From Mucilaginibacter phyllosphaerae (GTDB lineage: Bacteria > Bacteroidota > Bacteroidia > Sphingobacteriales > Sphingobacteriaceae), in the NCBI RefSeq assembly GCF_004378255.1, contig NZ_SNQG01000004.1, positions 434,001 to 498,000 of the forward strand: DNA of 64,000 bases. The letters are read 5' to 3'. The notes under the pieces are model-generated. The model did no database searches, had not been told where the DNA came from, and saw only the letters and a program-made list of their open reading frames with translations. Positions 8,640 through 17,253 of this stretch are shown piece after piece (the first letter of the stretch is position 1; each line of letters begins with the position of its first letter). Position numbers and translations under genes: made by a program.

Positions 8640-9269
8640 TCACTTATTTACAATTTGCGCTACGTCCTGGTAGTTTTTGGCGTGATGGGTTACGTTTTCG
8701 TTGGTGTATTTGCCTTCCGGATCGAACAGAAAAGTATCGATCCCTAAATCAATCGCTGCCTTGATCTCTGATTTTGGGTCATCACCAATAACCAATATAT
8801 CTTCTTCCCGGTAACCATTCTCCTGCATGATCTTTTGAAAAATATCTTTTTTGGTTTTGTTGGATTGCTCGGGGTCTACCACATAAACTTGTTTAAAGTC
8901 ACCGGCAATATTCAGCATTTTTACTTTGCTCATCTGCAGTTTGGTAAAACCGGTGGTCACCAAAAACTTGTCGATAGGGATCTGGCGAAGGGCATCATAG
9001 GTTTCATAAGTTTGCATCGGCTTATCGTAAACACAATTGCGCAGCAGCTGCATACCTTGTTCCTTTAGTTCCCCGCTAAAGCCAAACTCATCGGCCACCT
9101 GCTGGTATGGGCGGCGCGTAAGTTCGTTTTTAGCCTTTTCGGCTGCCTGCCTGTCGGTTTCGCCCAGGTGCTGGTCTATCAGTTTAAACAGGTTATCAAA
9201 TACTTCATTAGCTATTGAACTTACCGGGTAAATGGTGTTATCGAGGTCTAAAAATAAAACACGTTTCAT
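8640..9269 (-). CDS. HAD-family hydrolase, pyrimidine 5'-nucleotidase-like
   Basis: A 209-residue HAD phosphatase. Motif I is FLDLDNTIYP (nucleophile Asp8, acid/base Asp10), motif II LVTTGF at about 114-119, and motif IV VIGDDPKSE at about 160-168. The DNTIYP form is typical of the SDT1/pyrimidine 5'-nucleotidase group, so a nucleotide phosphatase role is likely but not proven. It lies 9 bases behind the MFS gene, so the two are probably co-transcribed. Confidence 0.85.
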   Translation of the reverse strand: MKRVLFLDLDNTIYPVSSIANEVFDNLFKLIDQHLGETDRQAAEKAKNELTRRPYQQVADEFGFSGELKEQGMQLLRNCVYDKPMQTYETYDALRQIPIDKFLVTTGFTKLQMSKVKMLNIAGDFKQVYVVDPEQSNKTKKDIFQKIMQENGYREEDILVIGDDPKSEIKAAIDLGIDTFLFDPEGKYTNENVTHHAKNYQDVAQIVNK

Positions 9270-9278
9270 GGGTGCAAT

Positions 9279-10529
9279 TTATGGTATTTGTTGGGGCAGG
9301 GCCACCATCTCTTCAGCAGGAACAGTTTCAACAGCCGTTTTGTTGTTTTGATAAAGCAGATAATAACCCGCCGCCGTTAAGGCCGATAAGATGCCCAGCA
9401 GCCACCACAACGAATTAAAGCCGCCATAGTTAATTACCTGGCTGCCCAATGCCGGCGCAAATACCTGCGCGGCCGACCACGACATGGTGTACAGCGCCGC
9501 GTATTCGCCGCGGTTATAGTTATTGGTGCGGGCAATCCAAAAGCTGTTCATAAAAGGCATGCTCATGATCTCGCCAAAGGTTACCAGTATTACCACCAAT
9601 GTGGCCGTTGCAATGCCCGGCGGTAAAACATTCAGCAGTGCAAAGGCAAAGCCGGTGATGAGTACGCCCCAAACAATATAGGTAAGGGCATGCCTTTTGC
9701 CTTCCAGGTAGTTGATGAGCACCATTTCTATCAACACGATGAGGATGCCGTTAAGCGCCAGCAGCGCACCTATTACACGCTCATCAAGGTGCCAGCCGAT
9801 CTTGTAAAACACCGGCTCCATGATAAAGAACTGAAAAAAGCATAAGCCAAATATAGTAGACAGAAAAATGAACCACAGATAAGTTTTGTCCTGATAGGCG
9901 GATGCCACCGGCCCGGTTGCCACAGGCTTTACTTCCGATTTTTTAATGGCGGCGCGCGGCATCAGTTTTAACAGCATCAGCGCGGCCAGTATGTTGGTGC
10001 AGCCATCCACCCAAAACAATAAACTGTAGTTAATAGATGCCAGGTAACCGCCCAGGCCGCCGCCGAAAGCCCAGCCCAGGTTAACCGCCAGCCGGTTGAG
10101 CGAGTAGGAACGGGTTTTATTTTCGGGCGAACTGTAATGCGCAATAGCCGTGGAGTTTGCCGGGCGGAATGCCTCGCTGCAAAAGCTGAGTACAAATGTG
10201 CCGATAGCCAGCGACAGGAATGTGCGCTGATAACCCAGGATGATAAAAAGAATGCCGCCGCTTAAGAGGGTGAAAACCTGCAGATCGTAAAAGCCAATCT
10301 TATCGGTAAGTTTGCCGCCTATAAAAGCGCCAAAGATTGCCCCAACACCAAACAGGGCCATAATATAACCGGCCTGCACCACACTAAAACCCAACTGATT
10401 GATGCAGTAGATGCTCATAAACGGCACTACCATAGTGCCGCTGCGGTTGATGAACATTACCACACTGAGGTACCAGCTGTTTGGAGATAAGCCGCTGTAA
10501 GCTTTTTTATATAGTTGGATAAGAGACAT
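9279..10529 (-). CDS. MFS transporter, MdtH/MDR-like
   Basis: A 416-residue integral membrane protein with about 12 hydrophobic helices. The conserved loop between helices 2 and 3 is GAFIGGKLTDKIG (about 67-79), the classic MFS motif A. It looks like a drug or metabolite efflux member, but the substrate cannot be told. It precedes the HAD gene by 9 bases. Confidence 0.85.
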   Translation of the reverse strand: MSLIQLYKKAYSGLSPNSWYLSVVMFINRSGTMVVPFMSIYCINQLGFSVVQAGYIMALFGVGAIFGAFIGGKLTDKIGFYDLQVFTLLSGGILFIILGYQRTFLSLAIGTFVLSFCSEAFRPANSTAIAHYSSPENKTRSYSLNRLAVNLGWAFGGGLGGYLASINYSLLFWVDGCTNILAALMLLKLMPRAAIKKSEVKPVATGPVASAYQDKTYLWFIFLSTIFGLCFFQFFIMEPVFYKIGWHLDERVIGALLALNGILIVLIEMVLINYLEGKRHALTYIVWGVLITGFAFALLNVLPPGIATATLVVILVTFGEIMSMPFMNSFWIARTNNYNRGEYAALYTMSWSAAQVFAPALGSQVINYGGFNSLWWLLGILSALTAAGYYLLYQNNKTAVETVPAEEMVALPQQIP

Positions 10530-10607
10530 TGTAGATGTGCAGATTTTAGATGTGCAAATATGCAGATTAAGAAAATATGTAAATTTTAATTAAACCGCTC
10601 ATTCAAG

Positions 10608-10665
10608 CCAACACTGGTCTAAGTTTCCAACTTATACCCAAAATGGGTTAAGCTTTCAGCTTAAC
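10608..10665. repeat. REP palindrome on the downstream side of the RAYT gene
   Basis: The sequence has GGTCTAAGTTTCCAACTTATACC followed by GTTAAGCTTTCAGCTTAAC, both palindromic. The same core (TAAGCTTTCAGCTTA) recurs on the other side of the transposase gene and at 39299-39315. This is what is expected of REP sequences tied to a REP-associated tyrosine transposase. Confidence 0.7.
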
Positions 10666-11207
10666 AATATCACCGGCACCAATCCTTTTTGTTCTGAATA
10701 GTAGTCTTTAGCGCTGCTGTATAAATATTCAGGAGGGTATTCAACGGATCCGGATTCGACAGGATTATGATGCAAATAATTTAACCGCTGTTTCATCATT
10801 TGGTTAGTGGAAAGTTGAACAGGATGATTGTTTTGCTGCCAGAATTGATACACTTCATTATTTATGTTTCGTTGCCCCGCACGTTTAAACATCCACAGCA
10901 TCCAGTCGCGCCGGCTTTCCTGTATGTTTTCTTCCATTTCTTTTAAAATGGCTTTAGCTGTATGCCTTTTCAAATCGCGCATAATATCCGAAAGATTACC
11001 ATTTTCTGTGCTGATAATCAAATGTATATGGCTGGACATAATACATCATGCATATACTTCTAAGCCTTTATTCTCAATACAATATTTCAGGCTATCAACT
11101 ATAATATCACAGTATATTCTACGCACAAAAACATCTATCCAGTTTACGGTGGCAAAACTTACAAAATAGATTTTATCGTGCTCGTGAAATTTATATTTCC
11201 TGCCCAT
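10656..11207 (-). pseudogene. REP-associated tyrosine transposase (RAYT, Y1/IS200-like), in-frame stop
   Basis: The full frame starts at 11207 with MGRKYKFHEHDKIYFVSF and runs 183 codons to 10656. It is broken by a TGA at 11046-11048, in a place where relatives read tyrosine-alanine-tryptophan before the HUH motif. After the stop an ATG at 11039 opens the remaining 127 residues, which contain SSHIHLIIS (the His-x-His metal site) and NYLHHNPV (the catalytic tyrosine region). A single TGG to TGA change would explain it. A restarted short protein would lack the first 56 residues. The REP palindromes on both sides identify the locus. Confidence 0.8.
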
Positions 11208-11216
11208 CGGTTTAAA

Positions 11217-11374
11217 TTAACACTGGTCTAAGCTTTCAGCTTAGACCTAAAATGAGTTAAGCTTTCAGCTTAACTGTATAAGCTGGTTTATTTCGCAAGC
11301 TGAAAGCTTGCTGTGTTTTAGGTCTAAGTTGAAAACTTAGACCAGTTTTAGGAAAACTTAGACCAGTTTTATAT
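11217..11374. repeat. Cluster of REP palindromes upstream of the RAYT gene
   Basis: Four or more palindromes in 160 bases: GGTCTAAGCTTTCAGCTTAGACC at 11225-11247, GTTAAGCTTTCAGCTTAAC at about 11255-11274, GCAAGCTGAAAGCTTGC near 11295-11311, and GGTCTAAGTTGAAAACTTAGACC at 11321-11343, with a further half copy up to 11370. They share the AGCTTTCAGCT core with the repeat at 10608-10665. Confidence 0.75.
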
Positions 11375-12466
11375 CTACAGTTTCGAAACCTTATTCCTCA
11401 ACCAATGGTCTGCTAATACTAACGCTGCCATGGCTTCTACGATAGGTACCGCACGGGGAACCACACAAGGGTCGTGGCGGCCTTTGCCGGTAATTTCTGC
11501 GGCGTTGCCTTCGCCATCAATAGTTTGCTGGTTGTGCATAATGGTGGCAACCGGCTTAAAGGCCACTTTGAAATCTATAGGCATACCATTACTAATGCCG
11601 CCCTGTATCCCGCCCGAAAAATTGGTGCGGGTAGTTACGCTGCCATCGGCATTTTTCATAAAAATATCGTTATGCTCAGATCCGCGCATTTCGCTGCCGC
11701 TAAAGCCCGATCCAAATTCAAAACCATGTACGGCGTTGATGCTTAACATAGCCTTGCCCAAATCGGCATGCAGTTTATCAAAAACCGGGTCGCCCAGGCC
11801 GACGGGGGCACCGGTGATGTGGCAGCTCACCTTGCCGCCAACGGTATCGCCCTGTTTACGGATGCTGTCGATGAATTCGATCATTTCTTCTGCAGTGGCG
11901 GGGTCTGCACAACGTACGATGTTTTGCTCGCGGGTTTCTAAAAACTCTGCTGCACTTTCTATAGAGATATTAGGCGCATTGATGGTGCCTACGCTGCTAA
12001 CATGTGCCAGTACCTCTATGCCCTGCGTTTTTAATAAAAGTTTGGCTAATGCGCCCGCAGCTACCCGTGCGGCAGTTTCGCGCGCGGATGAGCGGCCGCC
12101 GCCACGATGATCGCGGATGCCATACTTGGTGGCATACGTGTAATCGGCATGCGAGGGGCGGAACACATCTACATTGTGGCCGTAATCTTTAGACCGCTGA
12201 TCTTCGTTAGGGATGATCATGGCGATAGGCGTGCCCGTGGTTTTACCCTCAAACGTACCCGACAGGATCTTCACCACATCGCTTTCTTTACGTTGTGTGG
12301 TGATCTTGGACTGGCCCGGCTTGCGCTTGTCCAGCTCGCCCTGAATGTAGTCCAGATCTACGTCCAGCCCGGCGGGGCAGCCGTCAATAATTACGCCTAT
12401 GGCTTCGCCATGCGATTCGCCAAATGTTGTTATCCTGAATAATTGACCGAATGAATTACCTGCCAT
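11375..12466 (-). CDS. aroC: Chorismate synthase
   Basis: A 363-residue enzyme that converts 5-enolpyruvylshikimate 3-phosphate to chorismate with reduced FMN. Signatures are FGESHG near residue 17, [14 protein letters not shown] at about 103-116, [18 protein letters not shown] at about 121-138 and [13 protein letters not shown] in the C-terminal third. Length is normal. It is the last gene of the leftward pheA - DAHP synthase - aroA - aroC unit, 94 bases after aroA. The two genes are separated by a pair of G/C hairpin repeats. Regulation probably comes from the attenuator upstream of pheA. Confidence 0.97.
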   Translation of the reverse strand: MAGNSFGQLFRITTFGESHGEAIGVIIDGCPAGLDVDLDYIQGELDKRKPGQSKITTQRKESDVVKILSGTFEGKTTGTPIAMIIPNEDQRSKDYGHNVDVFRPSHADYTYATKYGIRDHRGGGRSSARETAARVAAGALAKLLLKTQGIEVLAHVSSVGTINAPNISIESAAEFLETREQNIVRCADPATAEEMIEFIDSIRKQGDTVGGKVSCHITGAPVGLGDPVFDKLHADLGKAMLSINAVHGFEFGSGFSGSEMRGSEHNDIFMKNADGSVTTRTNFSGGIQGGISNGMPIDFKVAFKPVATIMHNQQTIDGEGNAAEITGKGRHDPCVVPRAVPIVEAMAALVLADHWLRNKVSKL

Positions 12467-12469
12467 GTC

Positions 12470-12493
12470 GCCCCCTAACCCCCTAAAGGGGGA
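12470..12493. repeat. G/C hairpin repeat (CCCCCT-AAGGGGG type), aroC side
   Basis: CCCCCTAACCCCCTAAAGGGGG lies directly upstream of the aroC start. It is one of five copies in this window (also 12536, 24414, 25411, 25493). Confidence 0.75.
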
Positions 12494-12535
12494 ATATTTT
12501 ATTTATGATTTAATACTTAAGTTGATAAAATCTTG

Positions 12536-12560
12536 CTCCCCCTTCAGGGGGTTGGGGGGC
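12536..12560. repeat. G/C hairpin repeat, aroA side, inverted orientation
   Basis: CTCCCCCTTCAGGGGGTTGG lies immediately after the aroA stop codon, in the opposite orientation to the copy at 12470. The two frame the aroA-aroC spacer. Confidence 0.75.
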
Positions 12561-13856
12561 TTAAGCTATGCTAAACCCCACCTTCATCAGATCTGTCCAA
12601 AATGCCGGGTATGATTTTTCCACTACGTCGGCATCTTCAATTTCCAGTTCGGGTATGAGGATAGCTAATGGTGCAAAGGCCATTGCCATCCGGTGATCGT
12701 CGTAAGTGTTTACAAACATACGCTGCGGGATCTGTTTTTCGCTGCAGTCCAGTTTATAAACCTGTCCTTTCTCTATTAGTTTAACGCCCATTTTTGCCAG
12801 TTCGGTTTGCAGGGCCAGTATCCGGTCGGTTTCTTTAATTTTTAAAGTTTCCAGGCCGGTAAAGCTTGCCTCGTGGCCCAAGGCTGCGCATACTACAATA
12901 ACGGTTTGTGCCAGATCGGGGCATTCCTTCAGGTCGAAGATCTTACGGAAGATCGGCTTTGGTTCTTTGGTTAAATACACACCGCCATTCTTAAATTGCG
13001 AGGTGATACCAAAATTGGCCATCAGCTCGGTAATTACGCTATCACCCTGCAGGCTGTAAGATGTTAATCCCGGCAGGAAAATCTCCGCCTCATCGCTTAA
13101 GGCAGCAATAGAATACCAGTAGGAGGCTGCGCTCCAGTCCGGCTCTACCCAAAGGGACGTTTCTGCAAAATCCTGCTTTTCTATCGTAATAATATTATCT
13201 TGCCAGCTATGCTGGATGCCTGCCTGCTTAAGCATAGCCAGGGTCATCTCTACATACGGTCGTGAGGTAAGATCACCTTCGATATGTAATTCCAAACCTA
13301 ATGGCAGCCGCGCGGCGATTAGTAACAGGGCAGTGATATACTGACTGCTGATATCTCCTTTGATACTGATCTTGCGGGTTTGCTGCTCAAAATTGCCTTT
13401 AAGTTTAATAGGGGGGTAACCCTCATTTTCTTCGTAACTGATGTGGGCACCCAAACTGCGCAAGGCGTCAACCAATATCCCTATTGGCCTTTGCTTCATC
13501 CGTTCGCTGCCGGTTAGTATCACTTCCTGATCGCCAATGGCATAGTACGCCGTTAAAAAACGCATAGCCGTACCTGCAGGGCCGATATTGATTTCGGAGA
13601 TTGGAGATTGAAGGTCAGAGATTAGGGAATTACCCTGAGAACTCATCTCTAATTCTTGCTCTCTAACCTCTGTTCTTAATATCCCCGCAAGGGTAACCGT
13701 ATCTGCCGCGTCGGATATATTTTCAACTTTAACCTTGCCGCCACTTAGCGCCTCGATAACCAATGCGCGGTTGCACTCACTTTTTGAACCGGTGAGCTGT
13801 ACCGTACCATTAGCCATTTTGCCGGGTTTGGTCAATATGATGTTATGTTTTGCCAT
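12561..13856 (-). CDS. aroA: 3-phosphoshikimate 1-carboxyvinyltransferase (EPSP synthase)
   Basis: A 431-residue enzyme of the shikimate pathway that joins phosphoenolpyruvate to shikimate 3-phosphate. Seen motifs are GSKSECNRAL at 23-32, GPAGTAMRFL at 92-101, SQYITALLL in the middle, and DYDDHRMAMAFAPL-like text (TYDDHRMAMAFAPL) near the end. The start is taken as the ATG at 13856 (MAKHNIILTKPGK). A longer frame to 13919 adds 21 residues of no family likeness. Residues about 62-88, rich in Glu, Ser and Gln, form an in-frame insertion coded by an inverted-repeat segment and interrupt a normally compact region. The gene is third in the pheA operon. Confidence 0.93.
   Translation of the reverse strand: MAKHNIILTKPGKMANGTVQLTGSKSECNRALVIEALSGGKVKVENISDAADTVTLAGILRTEVREQELEMSSQGNSLISDLQSPISEINIGPAGTAMRFLTAYYAIGDQEVILTGSERMKQRPIGILVDALRSLGAHISYEENEGYPPIKLKGNFEQQTRKISIKGDISSQYITALLLIAARLPLGLELHIEGDLTSRPYVEMTLAMLKQAGIQHSWQDNIITIEKQDFAETSLWVEPDWSAASYWYSIAALSDEAEIFLPGLTSYSLQGDSVITELMANFGITSQFKNGGVYLTKEPKPIFRKIFDLKECPDLAQTVIVVCAALGHEASFTGLETLKIKETDRILALQTELAKMGVKLIEKGQVYKLDCSEKQIPQRMFVNTYDDHRMAMAFAPLAILIPELEIEDADVVEKSYPAFWTDLMKVGFSIA
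13592..13677. repeat. Inverted-repeat segment inserted in frame in aroA
   Basis: GAGATTGGAGATTGAAGGTC...GAGATTAG on one side and CTCATCTCTAATTC...CTCTCTAACCTC on the other are imperfect inverted copies of an AGAGATTAG-type repeat. The segment codes aroA residues 62-88 and keeps the frame. Confidence 0.6.
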
Positions 13857-13982
13857 AATTACACCGATTATTTTATGATTGCACCGTTTTTTAGTGATAA
13901 AATAGGGTAGTAAAAACACTACCCTAAAGAAAATTAGATTTTTAAACTAATCTCAAATCAACCAATCACTAATAACCATATT

Positions 13983-15113
13983 TTACGCGTGTGTTAATTT
14001 CTCTGCAGGTGCATTTTCCTGGCCTGCATTCATGATCTCGGTTTGTTTACGGATAGATTCGCTGTGCATTAGCTCCAGTAATTTCTCGGTAAACTCGCCG
14101 CTTAATTTTAAGGCTTTAGCATAGCTGGTACGTTTGTGTAGTATCTCGTCCCAACGGTTTACCTGTAAAATGGTAACGTTATTCTCTTTTTTGTGGTTAC
14201 CTATTTTCTCTACTATCTTCATACGCTCTGCCATTTTTTGGATGATCAGGTCGTCAATTTTGTCTATCTGGTTACGCAGTTCAGTTAATTTGTCGTTCAA
14301 TTCGGCGCCTTTAACTTCCGGTTTACGTAATGCCAGGTGATCTATGATCTCAGAAAGTGCAGCAGGGGTAACCTGTTGTGCAGCATCTGTCCAGGCAACG
14401 GTAGGGTCAATGTGCGATTCGATCATCAGGCCTTGCATATCCAGGTCTAACGCTTTTTGAGAGATGTAACCAATCAGATCGCGGTTACCGGTAATGTGGC
14501 TTGGGTCGTTAATGATAGGCAGGTTAGGTACCAGTGTTTTTAATGCGATGGCGATATCCCACATTGGTTCGTTACGGAAAGCCGATTTTTCATATGACGA
14601 GAAACCACGATGTATCGCCGCCAGTTTGGTGATACCTGCATTGTTGATACGCTCTAAAGCACCAACCCATAAAGAAAGATCGGGGTTAACCGGGTTTTTA
14701 ACCATAACGGGTACATCTACACCCTTCAGCGCATCAGCAATTTCCTGCACGGTAAAAGGGTTAACCGTACTGCGTGCACCAACCCAAAGGATATCTACAC
14801 CTGCTTTTAAAGCTTCTTCTACGTGTTTAGCAGTAGCAACCTCTACAGCTGTAGGCAAGCCGGTTTCTTCTTTGGCGCGTTTTAACCACTCCAAACCAAT
14901 GCTGCCAATACCTTCAAACTCTCCGGGGCGGGTACGTGGTTTCCAGATCCCGGCACGCAGGGCGCTTATTTTACCGGTTTTGGCTAATAAATGGGCGGTT
15001 GCTACCAACTGGTCTTCTGTCTCGGCGCTGCAGGGGCCGGCAATAACTAAAGGTTCTTTACCTGATTTATTGATCCAGGAATTAAGGGGCTGTATGTTTA
15101 AGTTATGTTTCAT
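13983..15113 (-). CDS. Bifunctional DAHP synthase / chorismate mutase
   Basis: A 376-residue fusion. Residues about 1-262 are a type I-beta (KDO8P synthase-like) 3-deoxy-7-phosphoheptulonate synthase, with VIAGPCSAE at 23-31, RAGIWKPRTRP at about 53-63 and the substrate-binding GARST at about 111-115. Residues about 270-360 are an AroQ-type chorismate mutase helix bundle (LTELRNQIDKIDDLIIQKMAER). The fusion joins entry into the shikimate pathway with the branch to prephenate, and the mutase domain often mediates feedback by prephenate or chorismate in such enzymes. It is second in the operon, 142 bases after pheA and 126 before aroA. Confidence 0.95.
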   Translation of the reverse strand: MKHNLNIQPLNSWINKSGKEPLVIAGPCSAETEDQLVATAHLLAKTGKISALRAGIWKPRTRPGEFEGIGSIGLEWLKRAKEETGLPTAVEVATAKHVEEALKAGVDILWVGARSTVNPFTVQEIADALKGVDVPVMVKNPVNPDLSLWVGALERINNAGITKLAAIHRGFSSYEKSAFRNEPMWDIAIALKTLVPNLPIINDPSHITGNRDLIGYISQKALDLDMQGLMIESHIDPTVAWTDAAQQVTPAALSEIIDHLALRKPEVKGAELNDKLTELRNQIDKIDDLIIQKMAERMKIVEKIGNHKKENNVTILQVNRWDEILHKRTSYAKALKLSGEFTEKLLELMHSESIRKQTEIMNAGQENAPAEKLTHA

Positions 15114-15255
15114 GTTCTTGTTTGTTAGTCCGCAAGTCGGTATGTCCGAAAGTCCGGAAGTGTTTTTTTATTGTTGTTATTTAATTGTTATATTTTGATT
15201 TCTTTCTTCAGGAATTTCCGACTTTCGGTCATCCGAATCACTGCTATACGCTCCC

Positions 15256-16173
15256 TCACTCATCGGCCTGCTCGTTTAATTTCTTTACGTTAATATATCG
15301 TTTAGTTTTTTCGGCTTTGAGGGGTTTGGGTGTGGTATCCTCTTCGTAGCGCTGATACTCGCCCAGTATGTTAAAGTTTTGGGTGTATTTTAAGATGTGG
15401 CGAATGGCGTTATCATATTGCCTGCTTTCGGTCCACTCTATATCTACATAAAAATTATATTCGTTACGCTTGCCTAAAACCGGCATGCTTTGAATTTTGC
15501 TCATGTTCACATTTTCCTGCGCAAAAATGTTAAGCACCTTAGCCAGCGCCCCTACCTGGTTACTCACCTGGAAACATAGCGATGCTTTGTTTGGCGTACC
15601 CTTCTTTTTGGCATTCTCATGCGTGGTCATGATCAAAAAGCGGGTAAAGTTCTTTTTGTTCGATTCGATGCGGCGCTCCAATACATCCAGCCCGTAAAGT
15701 TGGGCGGCCAGCGTATTGGCAATGGCTACGGTATCTGTAAGCTGTTCATCGCGGATGCGTTTGGCACAGGCGGCGGTATCATTGCTTTCTACAATTTTAA
15801 GGTGCGGATACTCGTCAAAAAAATCGATGCACTGGCGAATGGCAATAGGGTGGGAGTTTACATATTTAATATCCTCAAACCGTACGCCCGGCAAAGCCAT
15901 CAGGTGCAGCTGTATAGGTACGTAAACCTCGCCCACAACCGGGAAGCTATAGCTCATCATCAGCGAATAGTTGGGCAATATGCTGCCGGCAATACTGTTT
16001 TCGATGGCCATCACCACGTAATCAGCTTCGCCGTTTTGCAGGGCCTCAAATGTTTGCTTAAAAGAGTTGCACTCTATGGTCTCAATTTTTTCGCCAAAGT
16101 ATTTGAATGCGGCCTCTTCATGGAAGGAGGCACGGATTCCTTGTATGGCAACTCTTGGTTTCTCGGTTTTCAT
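15256..16173 (-). CDS. pheA: Prephenate dehydratase with ACT domain
   Basis: A 305-residue enzyme turning prephenate into phenylpyruvate for phenylalanine. Residues about 6-185 form the catalytic domain, with GIRASFHEEAA near the start, MAIENSIAGSI at about 55-65 and NFTRFLI near 175-181 holding the conserved Thr-Arg-Phe. An ACT regulatory domain follows at about 195-272 (GALAKVLNIFAQENVNMSKI), which in the family binds Phe. A basic, lysine-rich tail of about 25 residues ends the chain. It is the first structural gene after the attenuator at 16188-16361, so it is likely controlled both by Phe binding and by transcription termination. Confidence 0.95.
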   Translation of the reverse strand: MKTEKPRVAIQGIRASFHEEAAFKYFGEKIETIECNSFKQTFEALQNGEADYVVMAIENSIAGSILPNYSLMMSYSFPVVGEVYVPIQLHLMALPGVRFEDIKYVNSHPIAIRQCIDFFDEYPHLKIVESNDTAACAKRIRDEQLTDTVAIANTLAAQLYGLDVLERRIESNKKNFTRFLIMTTHENAKKKGTPNKASLCFQVSNQVGALAKVLNIFAQENVNMSKIQSMPVLGKRNEYNFYVDIEWTESRQYDNAIRHILKYTQNFNILGEYQRYEEDTTPKPLKAEKTKRYINVKKLNEQADE

Positions 16174-16187
16174 GTTGTTATTAAAGC

Positions 16188-16222
16188 AAAAAAGTCCCGC
16201 CTTTTTGGGCCGGGACTTTTTT
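16188..16222 (-). terminator. Attenuator terminator upstream of pheA
   Basis: On the minus strand AAAAAAGTCCCGGCC pairs with GGCGGGACTTTTTT (one bulged G, loop of about six bases), a strong intrinsic terminator ending in T's only 15 bases upstream of the pheA ATG. Its 5' arm contains AGTCCCGGC (16217-16209). This is the exact reverse complement of GCCGGGACT at 16260-16252, at the end of the leader peptide frame, so an alternative antiterminator hairpin is possible. Confidence 0.9.
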
Positions 16223-16249
16223 AAGTTTTGTATGTTTTGTTAGTACATA

Positions 16250-16315
16250 TCAGTCCCGGCTCTTACTGCTAAAGTAAAAGTAGAAACCATAAAAATATGC
16301 ACGTGATGTATTCAT
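16250..16315 (-). CDS. Phe/Tyr-rich leader peptide of the pheA operon
   Basis: A 21-codon frame: MNTSRA, then YFYGFYFYF, then SSKSRD and TGA. Eight of nine consecutive residues apart from one Gly are aromatic (four Tyr, four Phe). The final codons CGG GAC TGA form part of the antiterminator arm, so a ribosome that finishes the peptide covers it, and one stalled on aromatic codons leaves it free. No family homologue is needed for the claim, as composition, position and paired structures agree. It was too short for standard gene calling. It probably acts in cis through its translation rather than as a protein. Confidence 0.88.
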   Translation of the reverse strand: MNTSRAYFYGFYFYFSSKSRD

Positions 16316-16331
16316 TTTGTTTGTTATGCCG

Positions 16332-16361
16332 TAAATGTACAAGTAAAAATCAATTTGTCAA
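16332..16361 (-). promoter_or_regulatory. Promoter of the pheA leader and operon
   Basis: On the minus strand TTG at 16361-16359 and TACATTTA at 16339-16332 are 19 bases apart, the usual Bacteroidota -33/-7 spacing, with one mismatch to TAnnTTTG. Transcription would start about 10 bases upstream of the leader ATG. Confidence 0.6.
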
Positions 16362-16435
16362 TAGATAATTTTATTTTTTGTAAAATATTTTGGCCTGACA
16401 GAATATTATTGGGCAAAAGGAGGGCTTTACTGCAT

Positions 16436-17251
16436 TTACTCGCTTTTATAAAGTGCACCTGCTTTTTCTGCCGATGTTTTGATCCCCTTGATCATTGCCG
16501 AGCTAAAGCCGTTGTGTTCCATCTCGTTAAGGCCGGCAATGGTGCAGCCTTTGGGCGATGTAACTTTATCGATCTCCTGCTCGGGGTGGGATGCTAACTG
16601 CAGCAGCAGGTCGGCGGCGCCTTTGGCTGTTTGCGCGGCCATTTTAAGGGCATCATGGGCGTGGAAACCAATTTCTGTACCGCCCTGGGATGCCGCGCGG
16701 ATAGAACGCAGGAAGAAAGCGATACCACAGGCACAAAGCGCGGTGGCCGATGTCATCAGTTCCTCGTTGATCTGGATGCTGACACCCACGGTGTCGAACA
16801 GGGATAACACCAGGCTTACGTTTGCGGCCGAAGCGTTATCGGTTGCAATACAGGTCATGCTGTGGCCAATAGCAATGGCGGTGTTGGGCATAGCGCGGAT
16901 CACCTGCACATCCTGCCCCAGCTGTGTGCGGATATCCTGGCAGCTTACGCCCGATACTACCGATATCAGCAGGTGTTTGGTTTGATTGGCTGCCGGTTTT
17001 ATCTCGTCAAGCAACTTGTTAAGCTGCTGCGGCAGAATGGCCAGCACCACAATATCTGCCTGGGCAACCGCTTCGGCATTGTTGGCCGTTACATGGTAGC
17101 CTTCATCTGCCAGGGCAGAAAGTGCTGCTGTATTACGGCGGGTAAGCGTAATTTGCTGCGGGGTAAAAATACCCGCCTTAACCAGGCCTTTGGCTAATGC
17201 CAGGCCAATGTTGCCGCTGCCTAATATGGCTATATGTTGTTGTGTTTTCAT
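16436..17251 (-). CDS. proC: Pyrroline-5-carboxylate reductase
   Basis: A 271-residue NAD(P)H-dependent enzyme for the last step of proline synthesis. The N-terminal nucleotide fold has IAILGSGNIGLALAKGL (about 8-24). VRAMPNTAIAIGHSMTCI-like text (VIRAMPNTA at about 117-125) and the C-terminal signature DKVTSPKGCTIAGLNEME at about 235-252 are diagnostic of the family. The ATG lies 2 bases after the argB stop, so argB and proC share a transcript. This links arginine and proline synthesis, as is common in Bacteroidota. Confidence 0.94.
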   Translation of the reverse strand: MKTQQHIAILGSGNIGLALAKGLVKAGIFTPQQITLTRRNTAALSALADEGYHVTANNAEAVAQADIVVLAILPQQLNKLLDEIKPAANQTKHLLISVVSGVSCQDIRTQLGQDVQVIRAMPNTAIAIGHSMTCIATDNASAANVSLVLSLFDTVGVSIQINEELMTSATALCACGIAFFLRSIRAASQGGTEIGFHAHDALKMAAQTAKGAADLLLQLASHPEQEIDKVTSPKGCTIAGLNEMEHNGFSSAMIKGIKTSAEKAGALYKSE

Positions 17252-17253
17252 TT

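Noticed and set aside
11430..12110. Plus-strand frame of 226 codons opposite aroC
   Set aside because: It is the complement of a conserved gene and carries no recognisable domain.
13857..13919. Upstream start for AroA
   Set aside because: It adds 21 basic and hydrophobic residues without resemblance to EPSP synthase; the ATG at 13856 fits the family start.
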